A stretch of DNA of 64,000 nucleotides from Bacillus sp. FJAT-26390 (GCF_001682865.1 NZ_MAQX01000011.1:124614-188613); one strand, 5' to 3'. Shown: positions 7,976-17,383, counted from the stretch's first letter. The notes: generated by a model not told the origin, from the sequence alone. Made by a program: numbers and translations.

Positions 7976-8881
7976 CTATTGACAGCGAAGCGTCACTTCA
8001 ATATCTTGGTTGTAATTGCCGAAGCCTTTGCCGAAAAGTGTGACACCGCCGCAGTTTTTGGCTGTCGCGCTGCTAGAAATGCGGAACAAAATTTCTTTGT
8101 CATAAGCCAGCATAAGCTGATCGATCGTCACATTGGAAACTTGGATGCCGTCAATGAATGAGCCTTGCGCATTCACGCGGATCGTCTTAATCAAGCCATG
8201 TTTTATGTTCTTATGCCACCATTCTGGCGTATACAACCCCCGCGTGCTGCCAAAATCACCCGGATACGTCCATGTTCCGATGCTTACGCCATTTAACACA
8301 AATGCGATATCCGATGGCAAATGATTGACGCTGCACGGTGTTTCCGAGCAAATTTCCATCGATATTTCCAGCGATTCCGGCGTTTCATTATTGACCATAT
8401 AATTCGGAATGCGATATTCAACGAAACCCGAGCCAAACCACAGTACCTTGGCATGGACATGCTCCGGGTCGGCAAAATACCGCGGATCATCACACATGCC
8501 GATCATTTGGGTATCGTTAGCCAGCCCGCATGTGGGCTTGATCTGCCAGGATGAATAATGCCCCACCGGAAGCGATACGTTATATCTTTTGGATTCGTCC
8601 GCAGCAGGCATGCCTTTAAATAGAAGCATCGTTTGCGTCAGCTGCAAATGGCAAATCTTTTGCATGCCGCGTATTCCCGGCAAGCTTTCGCAGCGAACAA
8701 TGCCCGCTTCCTCCAACATATGAATATGCCGCGTTACAATAGGAGACTTTATATCTAGCGCTTCAGACAAGCTTTTAATATTCATTGGCTGCACGCTGAG
8801 CAGTTCAATCATTTTCACCCGCGTTTGAGATGAGAAGCATTCAAGAAACTTCATATTACGCGTGCTAACTTCCACTTCCAT
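7976..8881 (-). CDS. ArsR-type winged-helix regulator with large C-terminal domain
   Basis: 301 aa, about three times a classic ArsR protein. Residues about 8-70 are a winged HTH (SSQTRVKMIELLSVQPMNIK, then a recognition helix in SPIVTRHIHMLEEAGIVR). There is no metal-binding CxC motif in the HTH. The remaining about 220 residues are Trp/Gly-rich and predicted mostly beta (CSETPCSVNHLPSDIAFVLNG, YTPEWWHKNIKHGLIK); I do not know a characterised ligand for this domain. It is transcribed divergently from an alcohol dehydrogenase and aldo/keto reductase pair. Copies of ATAACTAAAAA flank the intervening promoter, which suggests control of both directions. Confidence 0.75.
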   Translation of the reverse strand: MEVEVSTRNMKFLECFSSQTRVKMIELLSVQPMNIKSLSEALDIKSPIVTRHIHMLEEAGIVRCESLPGIRGMQKICHLQLTQTMLLFKGMPAADESKRYNVSLPVGHYSSWQIKPTCGLANDTQMIGMCDDPRYFADPEHVHAKVLWFGSGFVEYRIPNYMVNNETPESLEISMEICSETPCSVNHLPSDIAFVLNGVSIGTWTYPGDFGSTRGLYTPEWWHKNIKHGLIKTIRVNAQGSFIDGIQVSNVTIDQLMLAYDKEILFRISSSATAKNCGGVTLFGKGFGNYNQDIEVTLRCQ

Positions 8882-8921
8882 TACCGCTACCCCTTTGCTT
8901 CTATCTAATGCCCCTCATTAT

Positions 8922-9042
8922 ATAACTAAAAAGTTAAGCTTTCAATGCTTTAATGGATTAAAACTTGACATTTATTTTCAATATCACTAGAATTAACGGC
9001 GTATACATAACTTAAAAGATATTTAGTTGCTTTTTTAGTTAT
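8922..9042 (+). promoter_or_regulatory. Divergent control region: promoter TTGACA-17-TAGAAT flanked by inverted 11-mers
   Basis: A near-consensus sigma-A promoter, TTGACA (8965-8970), 17-bp spacer, TAGAAT (8988-8993), points to the alcohol dehydrogenase. ATAACTAAAAA at 8922-8932 recurs inverted (TTTTTAGTTAT) at 9032-9042, on either side of it. The second copy lies in the transcribed leader, a position suited to repression. The likely binder is the adjacent ArsR-type protein. Confidence 0.6.
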
Positions 9043-9066
9043 CTAAACAAACTTAGGAGGTAAGTC

Positions 9067-10233
9067 ATGAATTCATTTCAATTTGTAAACCCAACACACA
9101 TCGTATTCGGCGAAGGCACGGCGAGTCAAGTAGGCCAACTAGCCTCCAAGTACGGTAAAACGATTCTTCTCGTTTACGGATCAGGCAGCATAAAGAAAAC
9201 AGGCTTGTACGATAACACGGTCAGCCTTCTTAACGAGGCTGGCATCAAGGTACACGAGCTTCCAAATATTGAACCAAATCCACGCCTATCTACAGTAAAA
9301 AAAGGAATTGATATCTGCCGCACAGAAGGCGTTGATTTCATTCTAGCTGTTGGCGGAGGCAGCGTTATTGATGCAGCCAAAGCGATTGCAGCAGGCGTTC
9401 TCTACGAAGGCGATGTATGGGATTTCTTCACAGGCAAAGCTGTCATCCAGAAAGCTCTTCCGCTTGGAACGATTCTTACGCTGGCAGCAACCGGATCGGA
9501 AATGAACGGCTCCTCCGTCGTAACGAACTGGGAAGAGAACTTAAAGCGCGCCTTTGGCAGCCCTTTTACGTATCCTAAATTTTCAATCCTTGATCCAACG
9601 CTAACCTATACGGTACCCCGCAATCATACGGTTAACGGCGCTGTCGACATTATGTCGCATGTGTTCGAGCAATATTTCAGCTTAACCGAAAATACGCCGC
9701 TGCAAGAGCGCTTCTGCGAATCTATTTTGCAAACGGTTATTGAAAACGTCGAGATCGCGCTTGAAAATCCGGAAGATGCTGCCGCTCGCGCCAACCTCAT
9801 GTGGTGCGGCACGATGGCTCTAAACGGCGGACTTATTAGCGTTGGCATGACAAACGATTGGGCTTCGCATGGCATCGAGCATGAAGTAAGCGCCATTTAT
9901 GATATCCCGCACGGCGCTGGACTAGCGGTTATTTTCCCGAACTGGATGAAATACGTGCATGGAGAGCGCATTGATCGTTTCGTTCAGTATGCAACACGTG
10001 TATGGGGCGTCAATCCGGAAGGAAAATCAGATCAAGAAATCGCGCTTGAAGGCATTCAAGCAACACGTGATTTCTTCACGCGCATCGGTGCCGAATCACG
10101 TCTTGCCGACTTCGAGATCGGAAGCGAAAAGCTTGATCGCATGGCGGAGGAAGCCGTTCGTTACGGCGCTATCGGTTCGTTCAAACGTTTGGAGAAAGAG
10201 GATGTTAAGGCTATTTTAGAATTATCACTATAA
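9067..10233 (+). CDS. Iron-containing (group III) alcohol dehydrogenase, butanol dehydrogenase-like
   Basis: 388 aa, normal for the YqhD/YugJ/BDH group. The nucleotide-binding GGGS motif (VGGGSVIDAAKAIAAG) is at about residues 98-113. The metal ligands of the family are visible as D in NGAVDIMSH, H in SHVFEQY, and two histidines in HGIEHEVS and DIPHGAGLAV. Such enzymes interconvert aldehydes and alcohols with NAD(P)H in the cytoplasm; the exact substrate cannot be read. The ATG follows TTAGGAGGTAAGTC. It is cotranscribed with the aldo/keto reductase 18 bp downstream. Disposal of lactaldehyde or other sugar-derived aldehydes is a reasonable inference. Confidence 0.88.
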   Translation: MNSFQFVNPTHIVFGEGTASQVGQLASKYGKTILLVYGSGSIKKTGLYDNTVSLLNEAGIKVHELPNIEPNPRLSTVKKGIDICRTEGVDFILAVGGGSVIDAAKAIAAGVLYEGDVWDFFTGKAVIQKALPLGTILTLAATGSEMNGSSVVTNWEENLKRAFGSPFTYPKFSILDPTLTYTVPRNHTVNGAVDIMSHVFEQYFSLTENTPLQERFCESILQTVIENVEIALENPEDAAARANLMWCGTMALNGGLISVGMTNDWASHGIEHEVSAIYDIPHGAGLAVIFPNWMKYVHGERIDRFVQYATRVWGVNPEGKSDQEIALEGIQATRDFFTRIGAESRLADFEIGSEKLDRMAEEAVRYGAIGSFKRLEKEDVKAILELSL

Positions 10234-10251
10234 TATGGAGGTCGTTTATTC

Positions 10252-11079
10252 ATGACAAATGCAAGAATCGATTCTACCACATTAAGTAATGGTGTTAAGA
10301 TGCCTTGGTTCGGCCTTGGCGTTTGGAAGGTGAAGGATGACGGTGAAGCGGAGAGAACCGTTGCCTCAGCTATCGAGGAAGGTTACCGGCTCATCGACAC
10401 GGCAGCCGCTTATAATAATGAAACGGGCGTAGGCGCCGGCATCCGCAACAGCGGCATCGCGCGCGATGAGATTTTTATCACGACAAAAATTTGGAATGCG
10501 CATCAAGGATATGAATCCACGCTAACCGCATTCGAGGACAGCAGACGCAAGCTCGGCGTAGAGGTTGTTGATTTGCTTCTTATCCACTGGCCAGTCAAAG
10601 ACAAATATACCGAAACCTGGCGTGCGCTCGAGAAGCTTTACCGTGACGGCTATGTTCGCGCAATTGGCGTAAGCAACTTCCAAATCCATCACTTGCAGGA
10701 TGTTATCGCCTCCGGCGAGGTGGTTCCAATGGTCAATCAGGTGGAGTATCACCCGCTTCTGACACAACAGGAGCTGCACTCCTTCGCGAAGAGCAACAAC
10801 ATTCAGCTGATGGCATGGAGCCCGCTTATGCAAGGCAATCTTGACCAGAGCATTCTCGCTGAGATTGGCGCCAAATATGGCAAATCGCCTGCTCAGGTCG
10901 TGCTTCGCTGGGATCTTCAGAACGAGGTCGTTACGATTCCAAAATCGATCAATCCCGTTCGCTTGAAGGAAAATGCGGATATTTTCGACTTCGCCCTAAC
11001 GCCAGAGGAAGTGGCACAGATCAGCGCGCTTAACCGCGATCACCGCTATGGTCCGGACCCAGACAACTTCAATTTCTAA
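10252..11079 (+). CDS. Aldo/keto reductase (YvgN/YtbE-like)
   Basis: 275 aa, the common AKR length. The family tetrad is present: Asp in [11 protein letters not shown], Tyr in [10 protein letters not shown], Lys in [10 protein letters not shown], His in LLIHWPV. The C-terminal NADPH-site motif [14 protein letters not shown] is at about residues 230-243. It reduces small aldehydes and ketones, such as methylglyoxal in Bacillus relatives. GGAGG precedes the ATG and the gene follows the alcohol dehydrogenase by 18 bp, so the two form an aldehyde-reducing operon. Confidence 0.9.
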   Translation: MTNARIDSTTLSNGVKMPWFGLGVWKVKDDGEAERTVASAIEEGYRLIDTAAAYNNETGVGAGIRNSGIARDEIFITTKIWNAHQGYESTLTAFEDSRRKLGVEVVDLLLIHWPVKDKYTETWRALEKLYRDGYVRAIGVSNFQIHHLQDVIASGEVVPMVNQVEYHPLLTQQELHSFAKSNNIQLMAWSPLMQGNLDQSILAEIGAKYGKSPAQVVLRWDLQNEVVTIPKSINPVRLKENADIFDFALTPEEVAQISALNRDHRYGPDPDNFNF

Positions 11080-11093
11080 CTCCATATATAAAC

Positions 11094-11130
11094 AAACGGC
11101 TCCGCCCCATTTAAAGGGACGGAGCCGTTT
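11094..11130 (-). terminator. Hairpin between convergent genes (terminator)
   Basis: A 15-bp near-perfect stem (AAACGGCTCCG with complement) lies between the aldo/keto reductase and araM. The T-rich side is on the minus strand, so it best serves araM but may act in both directions. Confidence 0.65.
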
Positions 11131-11151
11131 GAGCGTAAAGAGCCTCAGGCA

Positions 11152-12312
11152 TTAAAGCGAGTTATAAGCTCGCAGCAAGGTGTAGCGGTTCGGTCTTACA
11201 TGATGAGCTTCCAGCAGGCTGCGCATAAGCAGCTCCGAATCGACGCCAAGCTCCTCTGTCGTTGATGGTCCGCCTACTTGGCTAAGCCACTCGCGAAGCA
11301 TGCTCTCACCCGGAAGAGCGGCTATCGCCTCTCGCACCTTCTCAGGATGAGCCGTGAAAGCAAGCCCGGACTCTTCTTCCGCTAAGCGGTGGTAGAGCTT
11401 GGAAATTTCCGCGCACGCTACGCCAACCTTAGCGCCGTGCAAGAGCTGTCTTTTGCCAAGGCGGATATATTCCATCTCCCAGAAATGCGACAAATGATGC
11501 TCCGAGCCCGACGCTGAATGCGACTGGCCAAACAGCAGCATCGCAAGCCCTGACTCAATCAACGCTTCTATTAAGATGCGAATGCCTTCCGGATCGCGGC
11601 GTGCGATAAGATCGATATGCTCTACGCATTTGTTAAGCGCGATTCTCGTAATTTCGGCTACTTCCACCGAATACGGCTCACCGCCCTCCGACGCGCCAAA
11701 GCTCCAGTCAAGAAGCGACGTATATTTGCCAAGCATATCGCCAAAGCCCGCTGCCACCATCGCAGCCGGCGCACTCGCGAGTATGTCCAGATCTGCAAAT
11801 ATCGCATCGGGGCCAATCGCGGCTATCGTTTTTTTCTCGCCGCGAATAATAATTGGTGCGCCTTTGGAATTAAAGCCGTCCACAGACGGCGCCGTTGGAA
11901 CGGATACGAATGGAATGCTAGCCGTATAAGCGGCATATCTGGAAATATCATGAATCGTTCCTGATCCTGCTGCAATGACAACCTGTGCCTTATACTGCTG
12001 AATATCAAGCAAAAGCTGTACGATCGATGCCTCATCAGCAATCACGTCGCCCTGACGGTCTGGCTTAAGGTTAGTAACATGAACGGAAATGCCAAGCGCG
12101 GCTACTGCTTCTTCCAGCGTTTTTCCTGCGATTTCGTAAGTGATAGCGTCCGCCGCAATGATAACGCGGCTATATTGCTGCTCCTTCAAGTAAGGAGCAA
12201 CCTCTTGAATGGCACCCGCTTCAACCCGAAGCGGGTTAATTTCGATGGAACGCAGCGTTTCTTCATCAAATCCAGCGGCAAGCTTCTTAACTTTATCGAT
12301 AAGGGATGACAA
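11152..12312 (-). CDS. araM: AraM-type sn-glycerol-1-phosphate dehydrogenase
   Basis: 386 aa, matching AraM/EgsA. Motifs: AAGSGTIHDISRYAA (nucleotide-binding, near residue 115), SVPTAPSVDGFNSKGAP (family signature near residue 140), and metal-site histidines in GSEHHLSHFWEM and LLHGAKVGVA. In Bacillus subtilis AraM makes the unusual archaeal-type enantiomer sn-glycerol-1-phosphate from DHAP with NADH, a precursor of heptaprenylglyceryl phosphate. It is usually part of arabinose operons. Here it follows the sensor gene of a sugar two-component system by 96 bp, which supports an arabinose-related locus. Translation appears to begin at TTG 12312 behind GAGG. Confidence 0.88.
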   Translation of the reverse strand: MSSLIDKVKKLAAGFDEETLRSIEINPLRVEAGAIQEVAPYLKEQQYSRVIIAADAITYEIAGKTLEEAVAALGISVHVTNLKPDRQGDVIADEASIVQLLLDIQQYKAQVVIAAGSGTIHDISRYAAYTASIPFVSVPTAPSVDGFNSKGAPIIIRGEKKTIAAIGPDAIFADLDILASAPAAMVAAGFGDMLGKYTSLLDWSFGASEGGEPYSVEVAEITRIALNKCVEHIDLIARRDPEGIRILIEALIESGLAMLLFGQSHSASGSEHHLSHFWEMEYIRLGKRQLLHGAKVGVACAEISKLYHRLAEEESGLAFTAHPEKVREAIAALPGESMLREWLSQVGGPSTTEELGVDSELLMRSLLEAHHVRPNRYTLLRAYNSL

Positions 12313-12408
12313 TCGTTACGCCTCATTTCGTTAAGGATATGCTTTATTTTGCTCTTGGTTGGCGCCGCTTGTCAACCATTGTGAAAGGCTTGTGCCAGCC
12401 GCCAAAGT

Positions 12409-14289
12409 CTAATATTCCCTGCTAGCCAGCGCCATCTTGGCAGACTCCTGCGTAAATACCCCTTCGGAGGTAATGATCTTCATCGGCAGCTCCTTGCCCT
12501 CGGATAAATCCTTAACGGCTTTCATAAGCTGCGGGCCAAGCAGCGCATTGCATTCTACCGCAAAATTAAGCTTGCCGATGCTGAGCGCTTTGAGCGCTGA
12601 TTTGGTCGCGTCGACAGAAATAATAATAATGTCCTTTCCCGGCCGCAAGCCAAAATCCTCAATAGCCTCGACAGCACCGAGAGCCATATCGTCATTATGC
12701 GAATAGACTACGTCAATCTTGGAGCCTTGCCGCTTCAATGCGGCGGCCATCAGCTCCTTGCCCTGCTTCTTCGTGAAATCCCCTTCCAGCGATTCAACTA
12801 TAGCGAAATGATTATCCGTTCCGATCACTTCATTAAAGCCTTGCTTCCGTCCAACGGCAGGCGCCGAGAACGGCGTGCCCTGCAGCTCGACGATCTGGTA
12901 GCGTTGCTCTTCCTTCGCCTGCTGGATCAGCCACCTCGCTGCCCGCCGTCCCTCCTCGCGAAAATCCGAGCCAATATATGCCGTCCAAAGCGTATCATCG
13001 CTGACGTTTACTTCCCGGTCGGACAAAATCACCGGAATGCCTGCCTGCTTGGCCTCTTGCAGCACCTCGTCCCAGCCGGTCTCCGTCTTCGGAGAGAAAG
13101 CAATAACGTCAACCTTTTGCTTGATAAACCGGCGGATGAGCTCAATTTGCTTATCTTGCGACTGGTCGGCATTCTCATAAAGAAGCTCAACGCCTGCCTC
13201 CTTCGCCGCATCGATTACGGACTTCGTATGCGCAATCCGCCAGCCGCTTTCCATGCCAACCTGCGCAAATCCGACGACTAACGGAGCTTCAGGAGAATCC
13301 GTAGACGGGTCAGGAGACGGCGTAAACTTGGTTTGGCTCGTATCCACCCATTGATCCGTTATTTTCTGGCTGCGCAAAATGACTTTTTTCGGTATGCCCT
13401 TCTCCTTGTTCAAAATATCGATCGCATACCGAATGGCTTCCTTGCCGCCAGGCGGGCTTGTAAAGGTTCCCGTCAGCTTGTTCTCGGACACCAGCTTCAA
13501 GCTTCCGTTCTCGGAATTGACCCCGTCGATTCCGATAATGTTAATATTTTTAATATCATACCTCTGCACCGCCCGATAAGCGCCCAGCGCCATCGCTTCA
13601 TTATGGGCAAATACCAGGTCGACGTCCCGATGCTCCTTCAGCCAATCGATTAACAAATCCTCGGCCCGATCACGCTGCCAATCCGCATTCATCGTCTGTA
13701 CGATGCTCAGCTTGGAGCTCTGAATCGCATCGCGAAATCCCTTGCTCCGCTCCTCCACGGTCGGCGAGCCCGCAAGGCCTTGTATTTCCACGATATTCCC
13801 GCCGGCTGCGCCAAGCGTATTCTTGGCGAATTCGCCTGCCTTGCGTCCGATCATCTCGTCGTCCGTACCGACATAAAGCGTATAATCGTAACCCGTCACT
13901 CCTCTGCCCAGCACAATAACGGGAATATCGTTGTACACGGCGCTTACTGTTTGCGTAAGGGCAACCGGATCATCCAGCGAAATAATGAGCAAATCAATGC
14001 CATAGCCGACCAGCTTCTGCACATCCTGCGCCTGCTGATCGCTGCTCTGGGCCGCATCGGTGAAGATGACGCGCATATCCTCGTGCTTGCTTACCTCCTG
14101 CTGGATCTCCTCATTCATGGCAACGCGCCAAGGCTCGCTCAAATTGGGCTGCGACACGCCGATCAAATATTTATAGCCGTTATCGTGATCCCCGTTTTCT
14201 GAGTTCATGATGCAAGAGCGGGCAAACACAACCGCCACGATGAGCATGAGAAGGAAGAGTACCCGTTTTGCGATTTGCCTGGCGGTCAT
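12409..14289 (-). CDS. Membrane-anchored tandem periplasmic-sugar-binding protein (probable sensor subunit)
   Basis: 626 aa with an N-terminal membrane segment (about residues 7-24; no convincing lipobox) and two consecutive Peripla_BP_4 domains: about 39-315 (begins LIGVSQPNLSEPWR) and about 337-615 (begins VVGFAQVGMESGWR), joined by a Pro/Ser/Asp linker. The second domain is clearly related to the YtfQ-like transporter protein at 17415 (shared SGW, IGSDF, YSHNDDMALGA-type motifs). It overlaps the response regulator stop by ATGA and follows yesM and yesN homologues, so it is more likely an external sugar sensor feeding the histidine kinase than an importer subunit. A fused pair in one chain is unusual. 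Confidence 0.82.
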   Translation of the reverse strand: MTARQIAKRVLFLLMLIVAVVFARSCIMNSENGDHDNGYKYLIGVSQPNLSEPWRVAMNEEIQQEVSKHEDMRVIFTDAAQSSDQQAQDVQKLVGYGIDLLIISLDDPVALTQTVSAVYNDIPVIVLGRGVTGYDYTLYVGTDDEMIGRKAGEFAKNTLGAAGGNIVEIQGLAGSPTVEERSKGFRDAIQSSKLSIVQTMNADWQRDRAEDLLIDWLKEHRDVDLVFAHNEAMALGAYRAVQRYDIKNINIIGIDGVNSENGSLKLVSENKLTGTFTSPPGGKEAIRYAIDILNKEKGIPKKVILRSQKITDQWVDTSQTKFTPSPDPSTDSPEAPLVVGFAQVGMESGWRIAHTKSVIDAAKEAGVELLYENADQSQDKQIELIRRFIKQKVDVIAFSPKTETGWDEVLQEAKQAGIPVILSDREVNVSDDTLWTAYIGSDFREEGRRAARWLIQQAKEEQRYQIVELQGTPFSAPAVGRKQGFNEVIGTDNHFAIVESLEGDFTKKQGKELMAAALKRQGSKIDVVYSHNDDMALGAVEAIEDFGLRPGKDIIIISVDATKSALKALSIGKLNFAVECNALLGPQLMKAVKDLSEGKELPMKIITSEGVFTQESAKMALASREY

Positions 14290-15497
14290 GAACGTATCCC
14301 TTTCTTATAGACCATCGGAGAGGTTCCCGTCACCTTCTTAAAGGCGCTGCTAAAATAATGCTGGCTGCTGTAGCCCACCTTCTCCGCGATCTCATATACC
14401 TTGAACAAAGGATCACTCATCAGCTGAATCGCCTTGCGAATGCGTACCTCCGTCAAATAATCGATAAAGGACAAGCCAAGCTCCCGCTTTAGCTGCTTGC
14501 TTAAGTAAGTCGGGCTTACCTGCACGCCTTCGGCAACATCCCCAAGCGTCAGCGTCGGCAAGCCGTAATTGCGGTCAATAAATTTTTTGGTCAAAATAAC
14601 GATCGGAGACAAGCTGCCTTTGCTGCTAAGCTCCTTCACTAATGAGCGGTACAGCTTCGGAATATCTTCGATAAAATCCGCCGCCTGCTGCTCGATGATA
14701 ATCGTTTTCTCCAGCAGCGCTTCCATCTTGTCTTGAATTTTCTGGCCAAGCCTCAGCCATTCCGCATAGTGGTCTACCCGCCCAAGCACGATGATATGAC
14801 CCTTCTTATCGTTCAGGACGACATGTCTGCCCGTTCCGCCTGCGGCGAGCAAATCCTCGGTAATATTTTTCAAAGCAAATTCCAGCAAATCCCGGTCCCA
14901 TACCCGCATCGCCTTGCCGGACTCTACGTTATGAATGACCTTAAACGCAATCATGCCGATCGCGCCTTCCCAGCCGAGCTGCAGAAATGCCGTTTGGCTA
15001 TGAATCTCCTCCGCTGCCAAGATGCCTTCGAGCCACTTCAATAGAAAGGTATCACGAATGGCAATGGAGTTCGTTTTGAGCTGCTGATCCATCCATACGA
15101 GCTTTTGTTCTTGATTACGCGCCTGCTCAAGCTCGCCGATCGCTTTGCGGACGACGCTCTCCAGCTTGCTCTTCACGACTGGCTTAAGCATATATTCAAA
15201 GACATGCAGCTTCACAGCCTGCTGGGCATAACGAAATTCGTCATGGCCCGAAATAACGATGACAATGCAGCGCTCCAGCGTAAGCCGCAGCCGTTCAATA
15301 AATTCAAGCCCGTCTACGAATGGCATGCAAATATCAACGAACAAAATATCGGGCTTTCGCTCCTCCGCTAGCTCGAGCGCCTGCAAGCCGTTCTCGGCTT
15401 CGCCGACAAGCTCAATGCCAAGCTCCTCCCAAGGCAGCACCTTAGACAATCCTCTACGAATCTTCGGCTCATCATCCGCAATAAGCAGTTTCCACAT
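14286..15497 (-). CDS. YesN-type response regulator with AraC DNA-binding domain
   Basis: 403 aa. Receiver domain at residues 1-120 with acidic pocket D8/D9 and phospho-acceptor D55 (FVDICMPFVDG), followed by a middle region and a C-terminal AraC domain of two HTHs (about 300-400; LTLGDVAEGVQVSPTYLSKQ and VYEIAEKVGYSSQHYFSSAF). It would be phosphorylated by the sensor kinase encoded 19 bp upstream and activate sugar genes, probably the ytfQRT-yjfF importer operon. The downstream tandem binding-protein gene overlaps its stop codon. Confidence 0.92.
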   Translation of the reverse strand: MWKLLIADDEPKIRRGLSKVLPWEELGIELVGEAENGLQALELAEERKPDILFVDICMPFVDGLEFIERLRLTLERCIVIVISGHDEFRYAQQAVKLHVFEYMLKPVVKSKLESVVRKAIGELEQARNQEQKLVWMDQQLKTNSIAIRDTFLLKWLEGILAAEEIHSQTAFLQLGWEGAIGMIAFKVIHNVESGKAMRVWDRDLLEFALKNITEDLLAAGGTGRHVVLNDKKGHIIVLGRVDHYAEWLRLGQKIQDKMEALLEKTIIIEQQAADFIEDIPKLYRSLVKELSSKGSLSPIVILTKKFIDRNYGLPTLTLGDVAEGVQVSPTYLSKQLKRELGLSFIDYLTEVRIRKAIQLMSDPLFKVYEIAEKVGYSSQHYFSSAFKKVTGTSPMVYKKGIRS

Positions 15498-15516
15498 ACG
15501 ATTCCCTCCCTGCCAC

Positions 15517-17331
15517 TTAAAATAATGCTAGCATTAACGGAAGACGGACCACGATCTTAGAACCTCGTCCGCTTTCGCTTTCAATCGTAAGACCGTACCC
15601 CGTGCCATGCGTCAGCTTGATTCTCTCGTTCACGTTATACAAGCCATAACCCCGATCCTCGCTGCTCTGCCGGATGGCATGAAAGGATTCGTTCATCTGG
15701 GCGAGCCGCTCAGCCTCAAAGCCGATGCCGTCATCCTCAACAATGAGCACCAGCTTGCTATCCTCCTCCTTGCCCGTGATCCGAATTTTGCCTTTGCCCA
15801 GCTTTGCTTTAATGCCGTGATAAATCGCGTTCTCAACGAGCGGCTGCAAAATAATTTTGAGCACGCTTTGCACCGCTAGCTCCGGCGGAATCTCGATCTC
15901 ATAGGAAAGCTTATCCTCGTATCTCGCCATTTGAATGATCAGGTAGCTCTCCACATGTTGGATCTCGTCGCTAAGCGGAATGACCTCGCGCCCTTTGCTG
16001 AGGCTAATCCGAAAAAGATGGGTCAGTGCGACAACGATATCGACGATATCGTCCGCATCCCGGTCTTGGGCCATCCACTGAATCGTATCCAGCGTGTTGT
16101 AGAGAAAATGGGGCTTAATTTGCGCCTGCAATATTTTCAGCTCCGCCTCCCGCTTTTCCTTTTGCTCCAAATAGACGAGATGGATCAGGTTGTCGATTTC
16201 CTGCACCATATTGTTGAAGCTGCTGCCGAGCTGCCCGATCTCGTCCTTCGTCTTGCTTGGGAAGCGCAAATGCAGCTCGCCTTCCTCCACCTTCTTCATT
16301 AAGCTGCGCAGCTTGCCGACGGGACGAACGATTGAATTGGTGAAATACCACGATGCCATAAAGGCCAGCAGCAGCGTGACCAGCGCAATAATAACCGTAT
16401 AAAATTGAATATCGGCAACGACCTGCAGCGATTCCTTCAGCGGGAATACGCCAATGATCCGCCAGTCAAATTCCGGAAAGGTGTTATAGACCATCTGGTA
16501 TTCCTGCTCATTGATATGACGGAAAACTTTGCCGGAGCGGCCCTCCAGCCAGTTCCCCGATATGCGGTAAACGGTTGGATTGACCGGCGAATAGACGACA
16601 CCGCCTTTCTCGTCCATGATGAAGATAAAGCCGCTCTTGCCAAGCGGTGCCGATTCGATAATATCCTGGATGATGTCGAGCTTCATATCGATCAAAATAA
16701 CGCCAAGCACTTCACCCGTCGAAGGGTCCTTCACCGCTCTCACGAACGATAACACCTGATCGGCGCTTAAATTTTGTTCGGCTCTAATATTTCTTCCGAT
16801 CGGATGGCTGAACAAATGGATGTGATCCGGCTGCTGCACCGCTTTCTTGTACCATTGCTCCTCCGTCATCGGATCTCTAGTAATCTGCTCCAACCCGGCG
16901 CTGGCGAACTGATTGTTATCGCTTACAATCATTGCGCCTGCAATTTCCACATGCTTCTCAATATAGACCCCCTGCAGTTTTTTCACTTTAGAATCCAGTA
17001 CTGGAAAAAGCTTCGAATCGGTATTGGACCATTTCATAAACTGGATGACCGACGAATCCTGCGACAGGTAGTAAATAATGTTGTCCATTTCTTGTATGTA
17101 TACTTCGATGTGGTTTTTAACCTGATCCATCATCTGCACCGTGTGTGCATTCGTTTCCTCTTCAATGGCGTTTTTGTACAAGGTGCTGCCCAAAAAACTG
17201 AGCGCTAAAATGGAAAATAAAGTGATAATAACAAAATAAAACAACAACTTGAAACGGATACTTCTATTCGCAAACAACCCGCTTAGCATAGACATCCAAT
17301 CCGTTCTCATAAAATAGTGTTGCAATTCCAT
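15517..17331 (-). CDS. YesM-type sensor histidine kinase
   Basis: 604 aa from the longest start; no strong ribosome site is seen, and ATG 17310 or 17298 are alternatives that keep the first membrane helix. Layout: TM1 about 28-50, extracytoplasmic Cache-like sensor to about 310, TM2 about 312-332, HAMP (SIVRPVGKLRSLMKKVEEGE), His_kinase box with acceptor His in QIKPHFLYNTLDTIQW, and an ATPase domain with VENAIYHGIKAK, EDDGIGFEAE and ESGRGSKIVV. It forms a two-component pair with the AraC-type regulator directly downstream. The tandem binding protein in the same operon may present sugar to it. Confidence 0.9.
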   Translation of the reverse strand: MELQHYFMRTDWMSMLSGLFANRSIRFKLLFYFVIITLFSILALSFLGSTLYKNAIEEETNAHTVQMMDQVKNHIEVYIQEMDNIIYYLSQDSSVIQFMKWSNTDSKLFPVLDSKVKKLQGVYIEKHVEIAGAMIVSDNNQFASAGLEQITRDPMTEEQWYKKAVQQPDHIHLFSHPIGRNIRAEQNLSADQVLSFVRAVKDPSTGEVLGVILIDMKLDIIQDIIESAPLGKSGFIFIMDEKGGVVYSPVNPTVYRISGNWLEGRSGKVFRHINEQEYQMVYNTFPEFDWRIIGVFPLKESLQVVADIQFYTVIIALVTLLLAFMASWYFTNSIVRPVGKLRSLMKKVEEGELHLRFPSKTKDEIGQLGSSFNNMVQEIDNLIHLVYLEQKEKREAELKILQAQIKPHFLYNTLDTIQWMAQDRDADDIVDIVVALTHLFRISLSKGREVIPLSDEIQHVESYLIIQMARYEDKLSYEIEIPPELAVQSVLKIILQPLVENAIYHGIKAKLGKGKIRITGKEEDSKLVLIVEDDGIGFEAERLAQMNESFHAIRQSSEDRGYGLYNVNERIKLTHGTGYGLTIESESGRGSKIVVRLPLMLALF

Positions 17332-17340
17332 TTTAATGCG

Positions 17341-17383
17341 AAAAACGAAATTACAAAAGAGATTTTTCTCTTTTGTAATTTCG
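17341..17383 (-). terminator. Terminator after the sugar-importer operon
   Basis: A perfect 16-bp stem (CGAAATTACAAAAGAG with complement, 6-nt loop) is followed on the minus strand by five U residues. It lies between the binding-protein gene and the sensor-kinase gene, so it separates importer from sensor or limits read-through. Confidence 0.85.
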
